Shown: positions 51,656-60,157, numbered from the stretch's first letter. The stretch is 64,000 nt of DNA from an uncultured Acidobacteriia bacterium (GCA_903907865.1 CAIVPR010000160.1:1-64000), one strand, 5' to 3'. Numbers and translations are program-made. Notes: a model not told the origin generated them from the sequence alone.

Positions 51656-52672
51656 TTATTGAAGAGACACTTGGACTTTCACGTACGCGCCTGGATCGTC
51701 ACTCCAAGCTTGGAGAATCGCGCCGGCCTCCTCCAAGGGGACAACCTTGGAGATGATGGCGTCGACCGGGAACTTGCCGCCGCGCAGGGCCTCGATGACA
51801 GTGCCGAACTCGTCGAGCGCGTTGCGGGAACCCATGATGTCGAGTTCCTTCATGACGAAGAGGCGGGTTTCGTAGTCAACCGGCTCCTTGGCGTAACCGA
51901 TGTAAACCACGCGGCCGGTGAAGGCAACTTCCTCGACGGCCATCCGGAAGGTCGCGGGCGTGCCCACGGCTTCGATGATCACGTCCGGCCCTGCGCCGCC
52001 CGTAAGCGACTGGAGTGCGTCGTGGACCGGCGTGCTGCGGCTGTTGACGAGGTCCGTGGCGCCCGCCTGTTTCGCGACCGCGAGCTTGCGGTCGTCCACG
52101 TCCATCGCAATCACGCGCGCGCCACGGTGGGCCGCCGCCGCGATGGCACCGAGGCCGACCACGCCGCAGCCGACCACGGCCACGATGTCGTCCGAGGTGA
52201 CGCGGCCTCGCGCGGTGGCGTGGAAGCCCACCGAAAGCGGTTCAACGACGCTCAATTCGGGGATCGTCAGACCCTCGGCGATGTAGAGCTTGCTCCAGGG
52301 AGCGGTGAAGTACTCCTTCATCGCCCCTTCGCGCTGGACGCCGAGCGTTTGATTGAACTGGCAGGCATTGACCCGTCCGCGTTTGCACGACGCGCACTTG
52401 CCGCAGTTGGTGTAGGGCGAAAGGGTCACGTTCAGACCCGTGGCGAAGCGCTCCGGCACGCCGGGGCCAGCCTCCACGATGGTGGCCGCGATCTCATGTC
52501 CCGGAATCCGGGGATAGGAGACGAGCGGGTTCTTGCCGCGGAAGGTGCTGAGGTCGGTGCCGCACATCCCGACGACGATGGTGCGGAGGAGCACCTCGCC
52601 TTCGCCTGGGACCGGGCGCTCCACTTCCGCGACATGGGTGACGCCGGGGGCGTCGATGACAAAGGCGCGCAT
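51656..52672 (-). CDS. Zinc-dependent alcohol dehydrogenase family (polyol/aldonate dehydrogenase-like)
   Basis: A 338-residue medium-chain dehydrogenase. The catalytic zinc ligands are in VGMCGTDLSTF (Cys near residue 37), RIPGHEIAATI (His-Glu near residues 59-60), and EPLSVGFH. The structural-zinc cysteines are in NCGKCASCKRGRVNACQF. The NAD site is VVGCGVVGLGAIAAA, with DVDD after the second strand favouring NAD. Homologues act on galactitol, L-galactonate or similar. The start is ATG 52672 with AGGAG five bases ahead; eight bases separate it from the SDR gene. The context with UxaE suggests an aldonate substrate. Confidence 0.9.
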   Translation of the reverse strand: MRAFVIDAPGVTHVAEVERPVPGEGEVLLRTIVVGMCGTDLSTFRGKNPLVSYPRIPGHEIAATIVEAGPGVPERFATGLNVTLSPYTNCGKCASCKRGRVNACQFNQTLGVQREGAMKEYFTAPWSKLYIAEGLTIPELSVVEPLSVGFHATARGRVTSDDIVAVVGCGVVGLGAIAAAAHRGARVIAMDVDDRKLAVAKQAGATDLVNSRSTPVHDALQSLTGGAGPDVIIEAVGTPATFRMAVEEVAFTGRVVYIGYAKEPVDYETRLFVMKELDIMGSRNALDEFGTVIEALRGGKFPVDAIISKVVPLEEAGAILQAWSDDPGAYVKVQVSLQ

Positions 52673-52680
52673 GCTGACTC

Positions 52681-53457
52681 CTATTGGTTGACGCCGGAGC
52701 AGAGAAAGCCGCCATCGACCGCGATGCACTCGCCGGTGATGTAGCTGGCGGCATCGGAGGCCAGCAGGACAGCCGCGCCGACCAGTTCGTCGGTCTTGCC
52801 GAAACGGCCCATCGGGGTGCGCATCAGCAGTTCCTTGCCGCGGGGTGTGCCGTCGAGCAGGGCTGCATTCAAGTCCGTGCGAAAAACGCCCGGTGCGATG
52901 GCGTTCACGTTGATGCCGTGGCGCGACCATTCGACCGCCAAACTGCGGGTCAGGGAGAGCACTGCCGACTTCGAAGCGGCATAGGCGGCAACCTCATAGA
53001 GGGCCACGTAGGAGTTCAACGAAGCGATGTTGATCACGCGACCTCGTCCGCTGGCCAGCAGCAATTCATAGAAGGCCTGGCAGGCGCGCAGGGTGCCGGT
53101 CACGTTGGTGTCCATGATGCCGGTCCATTCCTCCTCGGAAACGTCCTTGGTGGGGGTGCGCTTGATGCGGCCCGCCACGTTGAGGAGGATGTCGACGCGT
53201 CCGAACTTGGCTGCGACGGCGTCGCGGAAGGCGTCAATGGATTTGCGGTCGGAAACATCGGCGGCGCACTCCAGCGTCTCGCGGCCTTCGGCCCGGATCA
53301 GGTCGCAGACTTCCTTGACGTTGGCCTCGCGGCGTCCTGTCGGGATGACGTCCGCGCCCGCTTGGGCGAGTCCGATCGCCATGCTCTTGCCGATACCGGA
53401 GGTTCCGCCGACGACGACGGCAACGCGGCCAGTCAGGTCGGTAAAGTTTCTTGCCAT
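52681..53457 (-). CDS. Short-chain dehydrogenase/reductase (gluconate/fructuronate type)
   Basis: A 258-residue SDR. VVGGTSGIGKSMAIGLA (about 15-31) binds the cofactor. Catalytic residues are in VAGRIKR (NVAG), NIASLNSYV (Ser), and YAASKSAVLSLTRSL (Tyr and Lys near residues 158-162). PTGRREANVKE after the second strand suggests NADP use. The ending ITGECIAVDGGFLCSGV is standard. It resembles gluconate 5-dehydrogenases and keto-acid sugar reductases. It is the first gene of the SDR, zinc dehydrogenase and uxaE operon. Confidence 0.92.
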   Translation of the reverse strand: MARNFTDLTGRVAVVVGGTSGIGKSMAIGLAQAGADVIPTGRREANVKEVCDLIRAEGRETLECAADVSDRKSIDAFRDAVAAKFGRVDILLNVAGRIKRTPTKDVSEEEWTGIMDTNVTGTLRACQAFYELLLASGRGRVINIASLNSYVALYEVAAYAASKSAVLSLTRSLAVEWSRHGINVNAIAPGVFRTDLNAALLDGTPRGKELLMRTPMGRFGKTDELVGAAVLLASDAASYITGECIAVDGGFLCSGVNQ

Positions 53458-53549
53458 AACCCACCAAGTTAACAGACCGCAACAATCGGCGGAGGCTTTA
53501 ACGATTCAGGTTTTCTGAACAGTTGGTTTAGCGGAGCGGCGGTGCCGGA

Positions 53550-55484
53550 TTGCGGGAGCTTCCGTGGTACCGTGGCGTCTTGCGGAACCTCGCGGCACTC
53601 CTGTTTGCGGTGCTTGTGCCCGGCGCATCGGGCGCAACCGCCCCCGCCTACGCCGGTGCCGCCGCATGCGGCAAGTGCCACGCGGAAATCCAGCGCAAGT
53701 GGGCCGGTTCCCGCCATAGCAAGATGGTCCAGCCCGCCACGACAGCCGCTGTCCGGGGAGATTTCTCCGGACGCCAGGTGGTGCTGCGCGGCGAGCCCTA
53801 CCTGCTGACGACCCGCAAGGGCGGCTTCTACATTACCGAATCCTACTTGAACGGCAAGCCGCAAGAGCACCGGGTCGACTACACGCTTGGGAACCGACGG
53901 ATCCAGCATTATCTGACCACGCTGCCGGACGGGCGGATCGTCGTCTTGCCGCCGAGTTGGGACATCAACCGCAAGCAGTGGTTCCACAACTTCGACATCG
54001 GCGACCCCGACGAGAGTGGCGAAGTTGAAATCCAGCTCTGGAACAAGAACTGCTACTCCTGCCACGTCAGCCGCGAGGAAAAGAACTTCGACACCGCGCG
54101 GCTGGAGTACAAGACCGCGTGGCAGGACTTCGGCATCAACTGCGAGCGCTGCCATGGCCCTTCCGCCGACCATGTCGCCAACCGCACTGCGGGAAAACCG
54201 AAGGTGCCCGACACCGTCGTCCAGACCCGTCTCACACCCGAGCGCAACACCATGGTCTGCGCCCAGTGCCATTCCTTCCGCGACATCTTCATCAACGATT
54301 TCCGCGCGGGAGACGACTATTTCGACCACTTCGTCCCCATCCTCGAGTACGACCAGCCCATCGACAAGGACCCCGCCTATTGGGCCGACGGACGCACACG
54401 CCGCTTTTCCAACGACGCCCTCGGGTTCTGGCAGAGCCAGTGCTATTTGAAGGGCAAGGCGACCTGCCTGACCTGCCACGCCGACGCCCACGACACCACC
54501 GTCGAGAAGAACCTGCAACTGCGCCCGACCTCGAACGCGATCTGCGCCGGGTGCCACGCGGTGATCGCGAAGTCGGTGCCCGCGCACACGCACCACGCGG
54601 CAAATTCGACAGGCAGTTCGTGCGTGGAGTGCCACATGCCCCGCACCGTGCTCAGCGTGAAGGCGGAGATCCGCGACCATTCGATCACGGTACCGGTGCC
54701 GGAGAATACCTCCAAGCATCAGATTCCCAATGCCTGCAGCAACTGCCACAAGGACCGCGACGCGGCTTGGGCGGCGGACAAGATGGATGGATGGTGGGGT
54801 CCGGCATCCGAAGGGAAGTCGCGGTGGCGTTCGATTCGCCGAGCGGACGTGTTCGCGCAGGCCCGGTCGGGTCAGGCGTCGTCCGTCGAGACGCTAATGG
54901 CGATCGCCACCGACGCAGCCGAGCCGCCACTGCTCCGTGCCAACGCGCTGGGGTATCTGGCCAAATTCCCATCCGACCGACGAGTCTTCCCCACGTTCGC
55001 GTGGGCGTTGGGCGAATCCGACCCCGTATTAAGGGCCGTAGCGGCGCTACGCATGCAGCCTAGCCGCAACGCCGTTCCTGAACTGGTGCGGGCACTGTCG
55101 GATCCAGTGGCGACGGTACGGCTTGGCGCTGCGGTCGGGCTGACCGGTTTGGGCATCCGCACGCTACCGGGAACGAATGGCGAAAAGCTGGCGGCAGCGC
55201 GCGAACTGTACGCGTCGCGGGCGAATCTGAACTCTGACGACGCGACCCAGCAGTTCGCGGCGGGACGGTTCTTCCTGCTGGCGGGCAATGCCGAGAAAGC
55301 GGCTTCGGCGCTTCAAAACAGCTTGGCCTTGAATCCAGACAGCGGCACACGGTACTTTCTGGCCCAGGCCTACGCCGGAATGGGCCGGTTCGTGGAAGCG
55401 CGGAAAGAGGCGGAAAACATCCGCGTCGGAGAGCCCCGGTATGCGGAGGCCCAAGCGCTGCTGAAATCGATTTCGGGACGCTAG
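53550..55484 (+). CDS. Octaheme cytochrome c with HEAT-like and TPR-like tail
   Basis: About 644 residues, exported (NLAALLFAVLVPGASGA). Eight CXXCH sites: CGKCH, CYSCH, CERCH, CAQCH, CLTCH, CAGCH, CVECH and CSNCH between residues 39 and about 400, a layout like the 'cytochrome c554 / DmsE-like' multiheme proteins. SSCVECHMPRT contains the CXXCHMP signature of octaheme proteins. The last third (about 440-640) has HEAT-like helices (AAEPPLLRANALGYLAKFPS) and two TPR-like units (AGRFFLLAGNAEKAASALQN). It likely moves electrons in the periplasm or reduces an unknown substrate. The start is TTG 53550; TTG 53580 is an alternative. Confidence 0.88.
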   Translation: MRELPWYRGVLRNLAALLFAVLVPGASGATAPAYAGAAACGKCHAEIQRKWAGSRHSKMVQPATTAAVRGDFSGRQVVLRGEPYLLTTRKGGFYITESYLNGKPQEHRVDYTLGNRRIQHYLTTLPDGRIVVLPPSWDINRKQWFHNFDIGDPDESGEVEIQLWNKNCYSCHVSREEKNFDTARLEYKTAWQDFGINCERCHGPSADHVANRTAGKPKVPDTVVQTRLTPERNTMVCAQCHSFRDIFINDFRAGDDYFDHFVPILEYDQPIDKDPAYWADGRTRRFSNDALGFWQSQCYLKGKATCLTCHADAHDTTVEKNLQLRPTSNAICAGCHAVIAKSVPAHTHHAANSTGSSCVECHMPRTVLSVKAEIRDHSITVPVPENTSKHQIPNACSNCHKDRDAAWAADKMDGWWGPASEGKSRWRSIRRADVFAQARSGQASSVETLMAIATDAAEPPLLRANALGYLAKFPSDRRVFPTFAWALGESDPVLRAVAALRMQPSRNAVPELVRALSDPVATVRLGAAVGLTGLGIRTLPGTNGEKLAAARELYASRANLNSDDATQQFAAGRFFLLAGNAEKAASALQNSLALNPDSGTRYFLAQAYAGMGRFVEARKEAENIRVGEPRYAEAQALLKSISGR

Positions 55485-55553
55485 GGCATTTTGCGCTTGT
55501 TTCCTCCCGGCCGGTTGGAGAAGACAGGGTGGAATGATAAGGAGCTTCCCCGC

Positions 55554-56798
55554 ATGAACCTCACACGCCGCGACATGATCCGCCTCGCCGCAGGTCTTTC
55601 CACCGCCTCCTGGTTGGACCGATTCCAGGTCCTTGCACAGCCCGCCGCCAAGATGGTGAAGATCACCGGAATCAAGGCCATGGGGCTGGACAACGTGGGC
55701 GACGGCTGCCTGATTCGAATCGACACGGACACCGGGATGGTGGGTTACGGAGAGGCCGGCATTCCCGCCGGTGCCGCGCGGGAGCGCATCGCGATGATGG
55801 CTCCCCAGTTGATCGGGCAGGATCCGCTGGCCATCGAGCGCCACTTTTACTACATGGCGGCGACCCAGTACTCGTTCATGGCCCACATTCCCACCGTCAG
55901 CGGCATCGACATCGCGCTCTGGGATCTGGCGGGCAAAATCCTCGGGCTGCCGATCTACAGGCTGCTGGGAGGGCCGATCCGCAAGGAGGTTCCGGTCTAC
56001 TCGCACGGCAATCTGGGCAACATGCTGGACAAGGGCGAGGTGCGGGCGTGGGCGGACCAGGTCAAGTCTGCGCCGGAGGGTTTCACGGCGTTCAAGTTCG
56101 GCTTTGGCGGGGGCGGCGGACGTGGCGGCGGTCGTCCGAACGGGCCCTACAACCCGACCCTCGACGGCTCCGTGTTCCGCCGCACCGCCCTCGAATTCGC
56201 CAACCTGCGAGAGGCGCTCGGCGAAGAGATCGACATCGCGATGCACTGCACGGGCCAGTTCGACACCCGCAGTGCCATCGGGCTGTGCAAGGCCATCGAG
56301 CCTGCGGATCCGCTGTGGATCGAGGACCCGCTGACGGTGCGGTATTCGGAGGCGTGGCTGGAGTTGAAGCGGTCGACGAGGGTGCCGTTGCTGGCGGGCG
56401 AAAAGGTCGAGATGGTGGACGGCTTCCGTCCGTATCTGGACAACCAGGTACTCGACATGATCCACCTGGACGTGGCCTATTCCGGCGGCATCACCGGTTG
56501 CCGGAAGATTGCAGACTATGCGGCGCTAACGCGTACGCCGATGGGCATGCACAGCGGACCTTGCTCGCTGATCCGGTTCTATGCGTCGATGCACATGGGC
56601 GCGGCGGTGGAGAACTTCTTCAAGGTGGAGAATGTGCTCGGGGCGTTCCGCGGATTCAAGGAAAAGATGGCGCAAGGCAAGGAGCCAGCGGTGAGGAAGA
56701 GCGTTTTCCCGGTGCCGGAAGGTCCGGGCTTGGGGCTGGATTTGAACGAGGACTGGCTGAGGGCGCATCTTGCCAAAGGCGAGACTTGGTGGGGGTAG
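55554..56798 (+). CDS. Tat-exported enolase-superfamily enzyme (mandelate racemase / galactonate dehydratase type)
   Basis: A 414-residue enzyme with a twin-arginine signal (TRRDMIRLAAGLSTASWL) followed by a mandelate racemase/muconate lactonising fold. VSGIDIALWDLAGKILGLPI (about 116-135) is the family line. Metal ligands are likely the Asp of DIAMHCTG, the Glu of IEDP (about 255) and the Glu of AGEK (about 281). A MHSGP His segment follows. Near residues 183-197, after FKFGF, there is a glycine- and arginine-rich insert, just at the position where the catalytic lysine (KxK motif) is expected. Start ATG has AAGGAG upstream. Export of such an enzyme is unusual. Substrate unknown. Confidence 0.85.
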   Translation: MNLTRRDMIRLAAGLSTASWLDRFQVLAQPAAKMVKITGIKAMGLDNVGDGCLIRIDTDTGMVGYGEAGIPAGAARERIAMMAPQLIGQDPLAIERHFYYMAATQYSFMAHIPTVSGIDIALWDLAGKILGLPIYRLLGGPIRKEVPVYSHGNLGNMLDKGEVRAWADQVKSAPEGFTAFKFGFGGGGGRGGGRPNGPYNPTLDGSVFRRTALEFANLREALGEEIDIAMHCTGQFDTRSAIGLCKAIEPADPLWIEDPLTVRYSEAWLELKRSTRVPLLAGEKVEMVDGFRPYLDNQVLDMIHLDVAYSGGITGCRKIADYAALTRTPMGMHSGPCSLIRFYASMHMGAAVENFFKVENVLGAFRGFKEKMAQGKEPAVRKSVFPVPEGPGLGLDLNEDWLRAHLAKGETWWG

Positions 56799-56856
56799 GG
56801 CGGAAGCGGCGGAATGAACGCCTGTTCCAGCTAAAATGGGAGTTCGGGAGGACCCC

Positions 56857-57066
56857 ATGGAGGAACTGAACTTTCCCAGCGCAGAGTTCGACAACGCGGT
56901 GTTCGCGGCCTTCGACCGTGCGATAGCGGAGACTCTGGCGGCTGGGGTGCCCGTGTTCTATGCGGATCATGGCGTCAACATCATGGAGCTTCCCGATCGC
57001 CGGAAATTCGAGATTCGCTTTATTCCCGGCGCACCGCGCGGAGAAAACTACGAGGTAATCCGATAG
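56857..57066 (+). CDS. Small antitoxin-like protein upstream of a broken zeta-like toxin
   Basis: A 69-residue acidic protein (start ATG 56857, GGGAGG five bases upstream). FDNAVFAAFDRAIAETLAAG is a helix. The C-terminal half reads as short strands with VFYADHGVNIMELPDRRKFE. It lies 31 bases upstream of a P-loop fragment that looks like a zeta-type toxin, in the usual antitoxin-first order. No exact family is recognised; the antitoxin role is deduced from size, charge and position. Confidence 0.5.
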   Translation: MEELNFPSAEFDNAVFAAFDRAIAETLAAGVPVFYADHGVNIMELPDRRKFEIRFIPGAPRGENYEVIR

Positions 57067-57097
57067 TTGGTCCGCGCGGCGGCGTAGTGTGTAGATC

Positions 57098-57367
57098 ATG
57101 ACAGTAGTAGCCGGACCGAACGGATCTGGAAAGAGTACGATCACCAAGTCCCTGTTCGTCGGTGTCGATTCCGTCGACCGCAATCTGGCCCGTGTGAAGG
57201 AGCGGGTCGGGAAGGGAGGGAACTTCGTGCCCGATTCCGATGCGAGGAGGCGATACCAGCGGTATGAACCATCGCAAGATCCTCCAAACCGAAGCTGCCG
57301 AATCGTCTGGGTGACTGGCCAAATCCCGGAATGGGCCAAGCCCGCCATCCTATCCTCGACGCCTTAA
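57098..57367 (+). pseudogene. Internally deleted zeta-toxin-like kinase
   Basis: The 89-residue reading frame begins TVVAGPNGSGKSTITKSLF, a Walker A loop typical of zeta-type toxins (UDP-GlcNAc kinases). It then jumps, within 15 residues, to NLARVKERVGKGGNFVPDSD and RRRYQR, which belong near the end of these 190-200 residue proteins. About 90-100 residues of the middle, with the substrate site and catalytic Asp, are missing. After RRRYQR the sequence is unrelated (Pro and Ser rich). The gene is a decayed toxin; the antitoxin-like gene precedes it and a terminator follows at 57387. Confidence 0.6.
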
Positions 57368-57386
57368 CCTAGAAACGGCGGTTGGC

Positions 57387-57405
57387 AGCGCCACGGCGCT
57401 TTTTC
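57387..57405 (+). terminator. Rho-independent terminator
   Basis: AGCGC-CACG-GCGCT (57387-57400) followed by TTTTTCT. It lies 20 bases after the stop of the toxin remnant. Confidence 0.7.
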
Positions 57406-57413
57406 TGTTCCCC

Positions 57414-57493
57414 CGAACAAACGCTTCCTCTCAGTCGCGGCTCGGCGGAATCAGCATGTTACCGAGCCACGACCGCAAGGGAGTGTTTGTTCG
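57414..57493. repeat. Palindromic interspersed element, full copy
   Basis: Arms 57414-57445 and 57462-57493 (32 bases each, inverted) with a 16-base spacer containing CAGCATGTTA. The right arm has CGACCGCAAGGGAGTGTTTG exactly as in the copy at 2343-2423. Located between the terminator and the convergent end of the EF-hand protein gene. Confidence 0.8.
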
Positions 57494-57508
57494 AGCCTAG
57501 CTGTGCAC

Positions 57509-58141
57509 CTAACGGGTGAACGAGTTGCCAAAATGTCGGAGTCCGTGCCTCTGCCGGTAGAAAAGCACGGCAACCCGCCCCAGTAACAGAACACCAATCA
57601 GGATTGTCAACAACTGGGCCCGGCCCGGCGGATGGGCTGTTCCAAGCGAGTAGTCGAATCGGATCGACCGTTGCAGTTCGTCCCGCACCTGCGGACCCAC
57701 GTGCAACTCTGGGGCGGCTAGGCAATTCACCAAGTAGGCGCTGATGCGGGGCAGGTGCCGGTTCTCAAACCTCAGACCGTGTCCGGTCCGGCTCGAATGC
57801 AGCTTCAGTCGAATCGTCCCCAAGCCGTCGCGCATGGTGGCCACATCCGGAAATATCGCCTCCACCACACTCAGCGGGGCTACCGCTCCGTCCACCCGCA
57901 GTTCCACATCCCGGACCACCACCGCGGCGTATTCCCGCTGTTCGTCGGCAGAGATACTCCCGTCATGGTCGCGGTCAATCGCCGCCAAGACCAGCGGCAG
58001 TACCGCGACACCGGGCGTGAACTGGATCTCGACGTCGATCCCCTCAGTCGTCGGATTCAGCAACGTCGCCTGCAGGTACTCGTCGAGCCTATGCGCCGGG
58101 GCGGCCAACGCCGAGAGCAGGAGGAGCGCGAAAAGCCTCAT
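57509..58141 (-). CDS. HupE/UreJ-like N-terminal domain protein with EF-hand-like loop
   Basis: A 210-residue exported protein: signal peptide (LFALLLLSALAAPA), then a beta domain (HRLDEYLQATLLNPTTEGID) that resembles the N-terminal part of HupE/UreJ-like proteins ('AHrldeYLQAt.l....v...ldltPG'). An EF-hand-like loop DRDHDGSISADE lies at about residues 67-78. One TM helix near the C-terminus (LLTILIGVLLLGRVAVLFY) replaces the multi-helix part of HupE. Start ATG overlaps the upstream stop by four bases (ATGA). It may sense or carry Ca or another metal at the membrane; this is inference. Confidence 0.65.
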   Translation of the reverse strand: MRLFALLLLSALAAPAHRLDEYLQATLLNPTTEGIDVEIQFTPGVAVLPLVLAAIDRDHDGSISADEQREYAAVVVRDVELRVDGAVAPLSVVEAIFPDVATMRDGLGTIRLKLHSSRTGHGLRFENRHLPRISAYLVNCLAAPELHVGPQVRDELQRSIRFDYSLGTAHPPGRAQLLTILIGVLLLGRVAVLFYRQRHGLRHFGNSFTR

Positions 58142-59139
58142 CGGGCTGCGGATTTTTTGCCGTAGTCGTTGGTCGGATCGCGGTAGATGGTGTGGATGTG
58201 CATGGTCGGGTCGCCGCCCAGCGGCTGCGGAGCGTATTCGATCACCAGAGTCGGCCCCTGGATCCTGTAGTAGGCTGGCTTCCCGTTTTCGGTCGGGCCG
58301 CTCCACGCGAACCACGTGGCAGCAAGATTGGACTTGATGTCGGCCATGCGGGTGGCTGCAGCCTGTTCGTTGACAATGCCGGCCCATTCGCCCGACAGAT
58401 CCAGCAACATCGCCTGCTGGGCGGGCGTCATGGCAGACGCTTTCAGTCCTTCGGGCTGGATCGTCTTGCCGTCCTGACCCGGCCCCAGAACCAGATCGGC
58501 CACTCTGTAGTTCAGGATGGCCTGCTTGCGTTGACCCTCGTCGAGTGCATTCACCAAGGCGAATGCCTTGTCGTTCTCGGCTCCGAGGGGACGGATGGCC
58601 TTCCCTTCCACGGTATACTTCGCCGGTTGCGCAGCGGTCAACGAGGGAGTCAGGATGCCCTCGGCCCCCACCATTGTGATGTTGAGCGCCAAGTGGTGGC
58701 CGCCGAACTGGAGCATCCAAGGGTCCTTGGTAGACGGTTTGCCGAGGATGGAAATGTAGAACAAGTCCTGGCCGAACATCGGGCTGCCGCTGCGGGCCGG
58801 ACTGGATTGCTTCAGCACCTCGTCGCCCTGCACGATTTGCATCACTTTTTCATAACCGCGCTTGCTCAGGGTGGTGGCGAGCAAGCCAAGAGCCGCCTTC
58901 TTCTGTTGCTCGTTCAGTTCGCCCATTTTCAGGCCCGCGCGGGCAACCATCGTGGTGGGGAGGTTCGACCACTTGACCCGCTGCGCCGCGTCGTCATAGG
59001 CAAACATCACCTTGGACCGCTGTCCGGCATCGAGCGAGGCGAGGAAACTGTTTGCACTGGAGACGATGGCGGCTGGAGTTTGCGCTTGGACGGGGGCGCA
59101 AATCAGGGCTGCCGCGACGAGGAGGCTCAATCTGTTCAT
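58138..59139 (-). CDS. DUF3500 family secreted protein
   Basis: A 333-residue exported protein with a signal peptide (LSLLVAAALICAPVQA). It belongs to the DUF3500 family: RSKVMFAYDDAAQRVKWSNL near residue 46, DPWMLQFGGHHLALNITMVG near residue 148, and PAYYRIQGPTLVIEYAPQ near residue 295. The family often occurs in bacteria with exported enzymes and its function is unknown; the HH in GGHHLALN and the final H-x-H (MHIHTIYRDP) suggest metal binding. It overlaps the downstream HupE-like gene by four bases, so the two act as a pair. Confidence 0.85.
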   Translation of the reverse strand: MNRLSLLVAAALICAPVQAQTPAAIVSSANSFLASLDAGQRSKVMFAYDDAAQRVKWSNLPTTMVARAGLKMGELNEQQKKAALGLLATTLSKRGYEKVMQIVQGDEVLKQSSPARSGSPMFGQDLFYISILGKPSTKDPWMLQFGGHHLALNITMVGAEGILTPSLTAAQPAKYTVEGKAIRPLGAENDKAFALVNALDEGQRKQAILNYRVADLVLGPGQDGKTIQPEGLKASAMTPAQQAMLLDLSGEWAGIVNEQAAATRMADIKSNLAATWFAWSGPTENGKPAYYRIQGPTLVIEYAPQPLGGDPTMHIHTIYRDPTNDYGKKSAAR

Positions 59140-59193
59140 TCCACGATTATGCGCGCTTACCGCATCCGGCACAAGTAAAGGTCTGCAACACGG

Positions 59194-60147
59194 TCATTCT
59201 AACGGCGGTGTGCCGTAGGTGTGGAACGATTCGATCGTCTTGAGGCCCCAAGCTTGACCTTTGGCGCGGTCGGCCTGGTTCCAGCGGACGGGTTTCCAGT
59301 CGGGATCCAGAATCAGGTAGCCGCCGGAGCCGATCTCGAAACGGTTGCCGCCGGGCTCGAAGAAGTATAGGAAGAAGGTCTGGCCGATGTTGTGCTTGTG
59401 GGGGCCGGTTTCGATTTGGATACCAGCCTCGACGAGGATATCGGCGGCGCGCAGCACTTCCTCGCGGCTGTCCAAGTAATACGTGACGTGGTGCAGGCGA
59501 CCGTGGCCGCCGGCGTTGTCACGGCTCAGGGCCAAGTCGTAGGACTTGTTGGTGGCAGCGAACCATGCTCCCATCTCGGTGCCGTCATCGAAGACGATCT
59601 GCTCGGTGAGGCGGAGGCCAAGAAGCTCGTTGTAGAAGACACGGTCGGCTGGGATGCTGCCGGAGAGCAGGTTGAGGTGGTCGAGGCGGCGCGGGCCGAT
59701 GCCGTGGATCTCGCGGCGGCGGGGCTGGTTCTTGAAACCGGTGGAGAACTCGGGCGGAGAGACGTATTTTTCGGTTTCGAAGTAGAGTTCGACGTGGTGA
59801 CCGTCAGGGGACTGGACGCGCCAGGCTGGGCCGTGGCCGAAATCTTCGTTGCGCCAAACGCCGGTGTAGCCGTGAGCTTGGAGGTTTTGCGCAAGCAGAT
59901 CGAGCGTGGCGGCGTCGCGGGTCCGGAAGGCGAGGTGGCCGAGGCCGGGCTTCCTCGATGCCGTCAGTTGCAGAGTGAACAACTGGTAATCGCCCCAAGC
60001 TCGGAGGAAGATGGAGTCGCCGGAGCGACCCGCCTCGCTGAGTCCAACCAAGCCGGTGAAGAAGGCTGCACTGCCTTCGAGGTCGGGCGTGAGGAGTTCC
60101 ACATGGCCCAAGTGGGCGACGTCGGAGAATCGCGGCTGATATATCAC
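59194..60147 (-). CDS. Extradiol dioxygenase, catechol 2,3-dioxygenase-like (VOC fold)
   Basis: A 318-residue two-domain VOC protein. Domain 1 is residues 1-125 (VAHLGHVELLTPDLEGSAAF) and domain 2 about 145-290. The iron ligands are the His of RLDHLNLLSG, the His of RLHHVTYYLD and the Glu of GGNRFEIGSGGY, all in domain 2, plus conserved HNIGQTFFLYF. These are as in class I extradiol enzymes that cleave catechols. The start is GTG at 60147, ten bases after the stop of the serine hydrolase gene. No other aromatic-degradation gene is nearby, so the substrate is unknown. Confidence 0.88.
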   Translation of the reverse strand: MIYQPRFSDVAHLGHVELLTPDLEGSAAFFTGLVGLSEAGRSGDSIFLRAWGDYQLFTLQLTASRKPGLGHLAFRTRDAATLDLLAQNLQAHGYTGVWRNEDFGHGPAWRVQSPDGHHVELYFETEKYVSPPEFSTGFKNQPRRREIHGIGPRRLDHLNLLSGSIPADRVFYNELLGLRLTEQIVFDDGTEMGAWFAATNKSYDLALSRDNAGGHGRLHHVTYYLDSREEVLRAADILVEAGIQIETGPHKHNIGQTFFLYFFEPGGNRFEIGSGGYLILDPDWKPVRWNQADRAKGQAWGLKTIESFHTYGTPPLE

Positions 60148-60157
60148 TTGTTCGATT

